A program made the position numbers and the translations under genes. Shown here one piece after another: positions 5,953-10,240 of a stretch of 10,240 bases of DNA (position 1 is its first letter; every line of letters begins with the position of its first letter). Below the pieces are notes generated by a model. It did not search any database and was not told the origin of the DNA. It saw nothing but the letters and a program-made list of their open reading frames with translations. The stretch covers positions 1 to 10,240 of the forward strand of contig JAQVWW010000011.1 of assembly GCA_028709505.1 (NCBI GenBank). The letters are read 5' to 3'. This stretch comes from Eubacteriales bacterium. Its GTDB lineage: Bacteria > Bacillota > Clostridia > Christensenellales > UMGS416.

Positions 5953-6011
5953 CAACCAAGATAAATCTTCTTTTTTCGTGTTGCTGATTTGTTAAAATCC
6001 CGCGCATTGTC

Positions 6012-6040
6012 TTGCGGCGCGGGCCAGGATATAGTATAAA
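6012..6040 (+). promoter_or_regulatory. Promoter of the DUF1002-like gene
   Basis: TTGCGG (6012-6017), a 17-base spacer and TATAAA (6035-6040). The predicted start is near 6047, giving a leader of about 57 bases. A seven-base inverted repeat (5999-6005 with 6017-6023, GC-rich arms) overlaps the -35 hexamer and could be an operator. The repeat is seen; the operator role is a guess. Confidence 0.6.
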
Positions 6041-6103
6041 AGTAGTAGGAGAAGGATCCAAAGAGGCATAACGACGCCCCTGTGGCAAGAAGGAGAGATA
6101 CGC

Positions 6104-6973
6104 TTGAAAAAGTGGATGGCAGTTGCGTTGAGCGCGCTGATAATACTGGCAGGAAGCGGTTTTGTTCTGGCGGACGGAGATCCGCAAGATCGCGTGACCG
6201 TAGGCAAGGATTTATCCGCCGCCCAGAAAACAAAGGTGTATGAATACTTTGGCATCGCCCAAGGCAGCGTGCCCGAGCTGGAGATCACCATCGACGAGGA
6301 GAAGGCCTATGTGGGCAGCCTTGTGCCCGCTGAAAAAATCGGCAGTCGCTCGCTTTCCTCGGTCTATTTAAAGACCCGCGAGGAAGGCGCAGGCATCAGC
6401 GTGCAGACCTACAACATCAACTGGGTAACTTCTGAGATGTACATTGCCGCGCTGGGCACCGCCGGCATCCCCGACGCCGATATTATCGTGGCCGCGCCCA
6501 CGCCGGTATCGGGCACCGCCGCGCTGGCCGGGCTGTTCAAGGCCTATGAGGACTTAACCGGCACCAAGCTGGACAGCGACGCCAAGAACGTGGCTACCGA
6601 AGAGCTGATTACCACCGGCAACCTGGCCGACGTGCTGGGCTCTGAAGAAGCCACGCAGCTGGTCAACGAATTAAAGAAAATTCTCGACGAAATCAAGGGC
6701 AAAGACGCCGCGCAGGTGCGCGAAATCGTGCTGCGCGTGGCCGCCGAGATGAACGTGGAGCTAACCGACGAGCAGGTGGAGCAGCTGGTACAGCTGGTCA
6801 TGAAGATTTCGCAGTTGGATATCGACCCGGAGCAGCTGCTCAAGAATGTTCAGGATTTGCAAAGCGCCATGGACAAGCTATCCCAGGCGCAGGACAGCGT
6901 AGGCGGATTCTTCCAGAAAGTGGGCAATTCCGTCAACAAAGTGGTGAACTGGTTCAAAGGGCTGTTTAAGTAG
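6104..6973 (+). CDS. Secreted DUF1002 (YpuA-like) protein
   Basis: A 289-residue exported protein. Residues 1-23 form a signal peptide (MKKW, hydrophobic core, cleavage likely after VLA23). The mature part has family-like features: GKDLSAAQKTKVYEYFG (34-50), an alpha/beta domain with ADIIVAAPTPVSGTAALAGLFKAYE (125-149) and a long helical C-terminal half. It ends in an amphipathic helix (VNKVVNWFKGLFK) that may touch the membrane. This resembles the DUF1002 family, which includes Bacillus YpuA, of unknown function. The TTG at 6104 is chosen because AAGGAG lies eight bases upstream and it supplies the basic signal-peptide start; the in-frame ATG four codons on would lose both. It has its own promoter and terminator, so it is monocistronic. 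It uses TAG as stop, relevant to the split gene at 8210-10240. Confidence 0.85.
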   Translation: MKKWMAVALSALIILAGSGFVLADGDPQDRVTVGKDLSAAQKTKVYEYFGIAQGSVPELEITIDEEKAYVGSLVPAEKIGSRSLSSVYLKTREEGAGISVQTYNINWVTSEMYIAALGTAGIPDADIIVAAPTPVSGTAALAGLFKAYEDLTGTKLDSDAKNVATEELITTGNLADVLGSEEATQLVNELKKILDEIKGKDAAQVREIVLRVAAEMNVELTDEQVEQLVQLVMKISQLDIDPEQLLKNVQDLQSAMDKLSQAQDSVGGFFQKVGNSVNKVVNWFKGLFK

Positions 6974-6992
6974 CAGCGCAGTACAGCCGCAA

Positions 6993-7026
6993 AAAGAGGG
7001 ATCCGTAGGGGTCTCTCTTTGTTTTT
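6993..7026 (+). terminator. Rho-independent terminator of the DUF1002-like gene
   Basis: A 12-pair stem with two G-U pairs (6993-7004 with 7009-7020) and a four-base loop, followed by GTTTTT. It begins 19 bases after the TAG stop. Confidence 0.8.
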
Positions 7027-7386
7027 ATTCCGGCCGCCCTCCCGCCCAGGCGCAATGCGCGGCAATCGCTTTACGCAAATGCCTGCCGCAGCGCGCTTTT
7101 TTCGGTTTGCCCTTGACGGCAGGACCACCGATACGCATATGCGCCACTTTTTGAGCAGTATGCGGGCAAAACTGTAAAAAAGAGTAACCGTATCATAACG
7201 AAGGATTCTACGTAGCGGCGCAGATAGCGAACGCCGTCAGCCGTACGCCGCGCAAAAAAACGCGCACGCGTACCCGCGCGAAAACGCTTGCTTGGTTCGC
7301 GTTCCCAACCGGTCTTGGCCGATGGCCGGGAAGGCGGCGGCGGCAAAGTCTTTTGGCAGGCGCGGCTGCGCCGTAATGGATAGCGC

Positions 7387-7416
7387 TTGCGGCACGGCCC
7401 GCATGTTTGGTATGCT
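7387..7416 (+). promoter_or_regulatory. Promoter of the DUF5655-like gene
   Basis: TTGCGG (7387-7392), an 18-base spacer and TATGCT (7411-7416), preceded by TGG (extended -10). The predicted transcript start is near 7423, about 48 bases before the ATG. Confidence 0.55.
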
Positions 7417-7470
7417 GGGTAAAAAGAAGCGGAATTTGCACCAACAAAGCCACCGACTGAGGGCGCGGGA

Positions 7471-7842
7471 ATGAATGCAGATGAAATGCTGCTTTTGAAT
7501 CGAACCCCCGAATTGCTGCCCGTCTATGCGGCGCTGCGCGGCAAGCTGACGCAGCGCTATGGGAACATTTCGATCAAGGCGAGCAAAACCCAGATTTCCT
7601 TTCGGAACAGGCATATCTTCGCGACGGTGTCTCTGCCGCTACGCCGCAAAAGGGGGATGCCCGGCGCACTGGTGGTTTCATTCGGCCTATCCTACCGGCT
7701 CAACGAGCCCCGCATTTGGCAGGTGGCGCAACCGTATCCCAATCGTTGGACGCACCACGTCCTGATCGCCGATTGCGCCGACGTGGATGATCAGCTGCTG
7801 AAGTGGCTGGACGCCGCCTACCGGTTCTCGATGATAAAGTGA
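7471..7842 (+). CDS. DUF5655-like small cytoplasmic protein
   Basis: A 123-residue soluble protein with no signal peptide or membrane segment. Two blocks match my memory of the DUF5655 family: KTQISFRNRHIFATVSLP (39-56) and YPNRWTHHVLI (89-99), followed by a helix containing DDQLLKWLDAAY (106-117). The family is described mostly as a DNA- or nucleic-acid-associated domain of unknown function; no catalytic motif is evident. The start at 7471 is preceded only by a weak GAGGG (7460-7464 region). It is nevertheless the first in-frame ATG, and the next, five codons on, would keep the same domain. It stands alone, with GC-rich non-coding DNA on both sides. No clear terminator follows directly. Confidence 0.75.
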   Translation: MNADEMLLLNRTPELLPVYAALRGKLTQRYGNISIKASKTQISFRNRHIFATVSLPLRRKRGMPGALVVSFGLSYRLNEPRIWQVAQPYPNRWTHHVLIADCADVDDQLLKWLDAAYRFSMIK

Positions 7843-8143
7843 AGGGCGCAAGTGGGGATGTTTCGGCAGCGTAGCCAAAGCGCTTCCTTTCGTATGTGCC
7901 GGGCGCGCCGGTTCTGATGCCGTTTCCCATTGCCAAGCCCCGATGATGGCAGCGTAGCCGACCTTTTGCCGCGGCAAGCGCGAAGGCCGGCGGGCAGTGC
8001 GGTTTGCAGACGGAGGGGAGTGGGGCGTCTTCTTTTATGCCGCGGCGCGGAAAACAGCAGAGCCGGTCGTATTCTCTTCAAAGCGCCACACCAGCGCCGC
8101 GGCAGATAAGGCCGAACAGGGCTTTCCCTTCGCCGATGGATAT
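7843..8143. other. Intergenic region between convergent genes
   Basis: About 300 bases between the DUF5655-like stop and the terminator hairpin, without a supportable gene. The 12-mer GGCAGCGTAGCC occurs twice (7865-7876 and 7948-7959, 83 bases apart), and a 12-base palindrome sits at 7966-7977. The long plus-strand open frame that starts at 7997 is the antisense shadow of the HEAT-like gene and crosses the terminator. Confidence 0.45.
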
Positions 8144-8191
8144 AAAACCAGGGGCTGTATTGCTTGCCGCGCAATACAGCCCCTGGTTTTT
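8144..8191. terminator. 20-bp terminator hairpin, probably bidirectional
   Basis: Positions 8144-8163 are the exact reverse complement of 8171-8190, with a seven-base loop (8164-8170). The arms begin with AAAA and end with TTTT, giving a U tract on both strands (five T on plus, four on minus). It lies 19 bases beyond the TAA of the minus-strand HEAT-like frame and also closes the plus-strand DUF5655 side. Confidence 0.85.
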
Positions 8192-8209
8192 CGGGGCGTC
8201 GCCTTTGGG

Positions 8210-9178
8210 TTATCCGCCCATAATGGTTTTGTTGATGGGTTCCAGCAGGCCGCTGTCCTGCTGGCTCATCAGGATAAGCGCTTCCAGCCCAAAGAGTTTG
8301 TACAGCCCCTGGGCGTAGGCGGCCTTGATGGTGGCCAGGTTGGGGCCGTCCAGCGCGTCGGACAGATACGCCATCGTCCCGGCGGATACGCTGATTTTCT
8401 CGGGGGGCTGCGCCGTATATTGGCCGGATATGGTCTTGCTCTTGCCGTCGGCGGTGGTCAGTTTCATCGTGTAGGTCACGTCCGAGCCGGTGTAGCTCTT
8501 GCTGAGCAGGCCGGGGTAGCCCTTGGACAGCGGCGTGCACGAAAAGCCGACCTCCAGCGTGGGCGCGTCGGACGACACGGCGCCGATGCCGGCATAGCCC
8601 AGCACATCGGTCAGCTGCCGCGTGGTGTCGGGCCGGTCCTGCGCGGCAATGAGCTTCCACGACGGGTTGATTTTGATGACGACAGCGCTGACGCGCAGCG
8701 AGCTGCCATCGTCCAGCGTGACGGGCAGGCCTTCACTGGTTTTGGCATAGCTGGAGGACAGCTGCTGGAACAGCGCCTGCGTGGGATGCTTTTCAAACAC
8801 TTTGGTGAAGAAGGCAAAGTTATCCGAAGTCTCGGGAATGCACTTGAGCAGCGACTGGCCCAGCGTGCTGGCGCCGGCGTCGCCGGATGCGATGAGCGCC
8901 GCGATGCTGTCGGCATAGGGGGCGTAATCGACGGCGCCGTAGGGGAATTTGGAGCCATCGGGGCAGGCGTCCAGCAGCGCATCGATGGCGGCACGCTGCA
9001 GCGTAGCGTCGGCGGCATTGAGCGCGTTAAGCGTCACCAGAGAAAAGTGGCTGTCGCTGACGTGAGCCAGGCAGGTCAGCACTTTGGGAAAAAGCGGATC
9101 GTCCTGGCCGGGCAGCAGCGCGTCAATGCCGGCGGTCAGCGACGGCGCTTGGGCGGCGGCCGAGAAAAAGCCGGCCAG
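8210..9178 (-). pseudogene. C-terminal part of HEAT-like protein, cut off by in-frame TAG
   Basis: This is the continuation, in the same frame, of the protein coded at 9179-10240. From the codon after the TAG to the TAA at 8210 the frame is open for 322 codons. It first continues the helical repeats (LAGFFSAAAQAPSLTAG..., then LTCLAHVSDSHFSLVTLNAL). It then becomes a beta-rich region (VTLDDGSSLRVSAVVIKINP onward) with strands such as VTYTMKLTTADGKSK, and a final helical tail ending TIMGG. The beta part may be a ligand- or surface-binding domain; I do not recognise it. The only internal start of note, a GTG at 9082, has no ribosome binding site, so independent translation is unlikely. The strong terminator just downstream shows this was the end of the original gene. 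Confidence 0.7.
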
Positions 9179-9181
9179 CTA
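9179..9181 (-). other. In-frame amber (TAG) codon splitting the HEAT-like gene
   Basis: On the minus strand the frame reads ...GDLA, TAG, LAGFF.... Coding character and frame are identical on both sides. A single C-to-T change from CAG (Gln) would create it. The same codon is used as a normal stop at 6971-6973, so genome-wide reassignment is unlikely. Confidence 0.85.
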
Positions 9182-10240
9182 CGCCAGATCGCCGTCGGAA
9201 TAGGTGGACAGCAAAGAGCGCAGCGCGTCGCCGCCGGAGGCGGTCAATGCGTCGAACGCCTGCCGGGCGCGCGTGTCGATCAGCAGCGCCGAGCAGCTGC
9301 TTTCCACGTTGGGCTGCTCATAGCTGCGCAGCATATACTTGGCCAGCGCCTCCTGGGAGGCGGCGTCGGAAAAGCCGCCGGCCACCAGCGCCAGTACAGT
9401 TGAGTCGGTAATGTTGCCGTCCAGCACTGCGCCGACGGCCTTATCCACGCCGATGGCCTGCGAGTAGGCGCCGGCCACCGCCGCGGCCTGATCGGAACCG
9501 TGGGCCAGCGCCAGATACGCCTGGGCAATGGCGTCGTCGCCCAGCGCCTGCAGCAGACCGGCCGCCGCAGCCGGGCAGCCCTCCTGCTGGCAGCTGTGCG
9601 CGGCAATGCCGGCGATGGTGGTGTCGGGGTTTTGTATCAGCAGCGCGCGGATGCTGTCCGAAAGGCGCTCGGTATGCAACGCATAATCAATCAGCGCCGA
9701 CGCGGCGCTGTCGCCCAGTTCCAGCAGCATGCTCTGGGCCTGGGCGGCCTGCGTGGCGTTGGTGGACTCCAGCAGCGGAATGAGCGCGGCGGCGGCCACC
9801 TGGGCATCCAGCGCGGCAAAAGCGTCCTTGACCTGGCTTTTTAGCTGCGGGTTTTGCAGCAGACTGATCGGGATGTCGGCGGCATCCTGGCCCAGGCCGG
9901 CGAAGGCCGTAAGAATCGTCGGACGGGCGTCGGGGTAGGACATCAAAAACAACAGCAGCATGACGCGCTCACGGTTGACGGTGGCGGCGACGACGCCGAC
10001 GGCGTTCTGCTGCTGGCGGGCGGTTAAGCTGTGAAAGTTCGCGTTGATATAGTCAATGGCGTCCTGCCCCAGCGAAATAAGCGCCTTCTGCCCGGCCTCT
10101 ACCCGCTCCTGACGGGGCGAATCCAGCAGTTTCATCAACCCCGGCAGCGCTTCGGCGCCGTGCGCGGAAAACCACTGGGCGGCAGCGGTTTCCTTTTCGC
10201 CGCCTTTGAGCAAATTCATCGCCTGGCGTGACGCCTGCGT
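9179..10240 (-). CDS. HEAT-like helical-repeat protein, 5' end outside window
   Basis: This open frame runs from the right edge of the window to the TAG at 9179 without a convincing start. The ATG at 10219 has no ribosome binding site and the frame is open upstream of it, so the gene begins beyond 10240. The visible 353 residues are Ala/Leu/Gln/Asp-rich helices. The recurring motif (L)G-Q/D-D/S-A appears, counting from the Met at 10219, near residues 50-54 (SLGQDA), 109-113 (GLGQDA), 168-172 (ELGDSA) and 226-230 (ALGDDA). This is as expected of HEAT or armadillo-like repeats that stack into a solenoid for protein binding. Together with 8210-9178 it made a protein of at least 676 residues. A signal peptide or lipobox may lie outside. 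The partner is unknown. Confidence 0.75.
   Translation of the reverse strand, partial: TQASRQAMNLLKGGEKETAAAQWFSAHGAEALPGLMKLLDSPRQERVEAGQKALISLGQDAIDYINANFHSLTARQQQNAVGVVAATVNRERVMLLLFLMSYPDARPTILTAFAGLGQDAADIPISLLQNPQLKSQVKDAFAALDAQVAAAALIPLLESTNATQAAQAQSMLLELGDSAASALIDYALHTERLSDSIRALLIQNPDTTIAGIAAHSCQQEGCPAAAAGLLQALGDDAIAQAYLALAHGSDQAAAVAGAYSQAIGVDKAVGAVLDGNITDSTVLALVAGGFSDAASQEALAKYMLRSYEQPNVESSCSALLIDTRARQAFDALTASGGDALRSLLSTYSDGDLA

Larger units (their letters stand above)
6974..7470. other. Intergenic region, about 0.5 kb
   Basis: It begins with the terminator at 6993-7026 and ends with the promoter at 7387-7416 and leader of the next gene. Between them I see no gene with a ribosome binding site. 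A seven-base inverted repeat (7082-7088 with 7117-7123, CCTGCCG/CGGCAGG) encloses a T6 run (7097-7102 region), and GC-rich short repeats lie around 7240-7280. A 60-codon plus-strand frame (7292-7474) runs through the promoter and looks spurious. Confidence 0.5.

Noticed and set aside
5958..5976. Possible terminator after the zinc-ribbon membrane gene (AAGA/TCTT then T6)
   Set aside because: The stem is only four or five A/T-rich pairs with a two- to four-base loop; too weak to call.
7292..7474. 60-codon plus-strand frame ending in an ATGA overlap with the DUF5655-like gene
   Set aside because: It runs through the extended -10 promoter at 7387-7416 and has an unlikely composition. The overlap looks accidental.
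7997..9403. Plus-strand open frame of 468 codons
   Set aside because: It is antisense to the HEAT-like gene, crosses the 8144-8191 terminator, has no ribosome binding site, and its Gly/Gln/Arg-rich translation is typical of a shadow frame in GC-rich DNA.
8210..10240. Genome-wide TAG recoding (for example to Gln) to explain the split gene
   Set aside because: The DUF1002-like gene ends naturally at TAG with a terminator 19 bases later, and only one internal TAG is seen in the window.

Overview
This is a GC-rich bacterial window. It has strong AGGAGG-type ribosome binding sites, ATG/GTG/TTG starts, sigma-A-like promoters and hairpin-plus-T terminators. The gene families (rsmD-coaD-coiled-coil operon, DUF1002/YpuA-like protein, DUF6320-like zinc-ribbon membrane protein, DUF5655-like protein) point to a high-GC member of the Bacillota, most likely a gut-type Clostridia lineage. 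The taxonomic placement is inferred from family content and not tested.

Layout. At 35-550 (+) is a small lipoprotein. It converges on a minus-strand housekeeping operon, and a perfect 40-base palindrome at 565-604 separates them. The operon, transcribed from about 2234 down to 704, is rsmD (16S rRNA m2G966 methyltransferase), coaD (phosphopantetheine adenylyltransferase) and a coiled-coil 'ATPase subunit-like' protein. The genes are almost seamlessly coupled: a 5-base gap and then a 4-base ATGA overlap. Upstream, and with its own terminator, is a single minus-strand gene for a ureidoglycolate lyase-like (AllA-fold) cupin at 2355-2837. From 2838 to 3976 there is about 1.1 kb with no credible gene. 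It holds two families of degenerate direct repeats and several strong GC-rich hairpins.

A consensus-like promoter at 3891-3919 then drives a plus-strand pair: a condensation-type O-acyltransferase (alcohol acetyltransferase family) and an overlapping zinc-ribbon/six-helix membrane protein. This pair looks like a functional module. It is followed by a separately promoted secreted DUF1002-like protein (6104-6973) with a good terminator, a 0.5 kb gap, and a small DUF5655-like gene (7471-7842). A second gap ends in a 20-bp terminator hairpin (8144-8191).

From the right edge to 8210 the minus strand carries a large helical-repeat (HEAT-like) protein whose 5' end lies outside the window. Its frame is open for at least 676 codons except for one in-frame TAG at 9179-9181, which splits it in two. 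TAG is the natural stop of the 6104-6973 gene, so general reassignment is unlikely. A nonsense mutation, a sequencing error or local readthrough are the options.

I found no CRISPR array, insertion sequence, tRNA or rRNA. The most interesting items are the repeat- and hairpin-dense 1.1 kb intergenic region, the acyltransferase/zinc-ribbon membrane pair, and the amber-interrupted HEAT-like protein.
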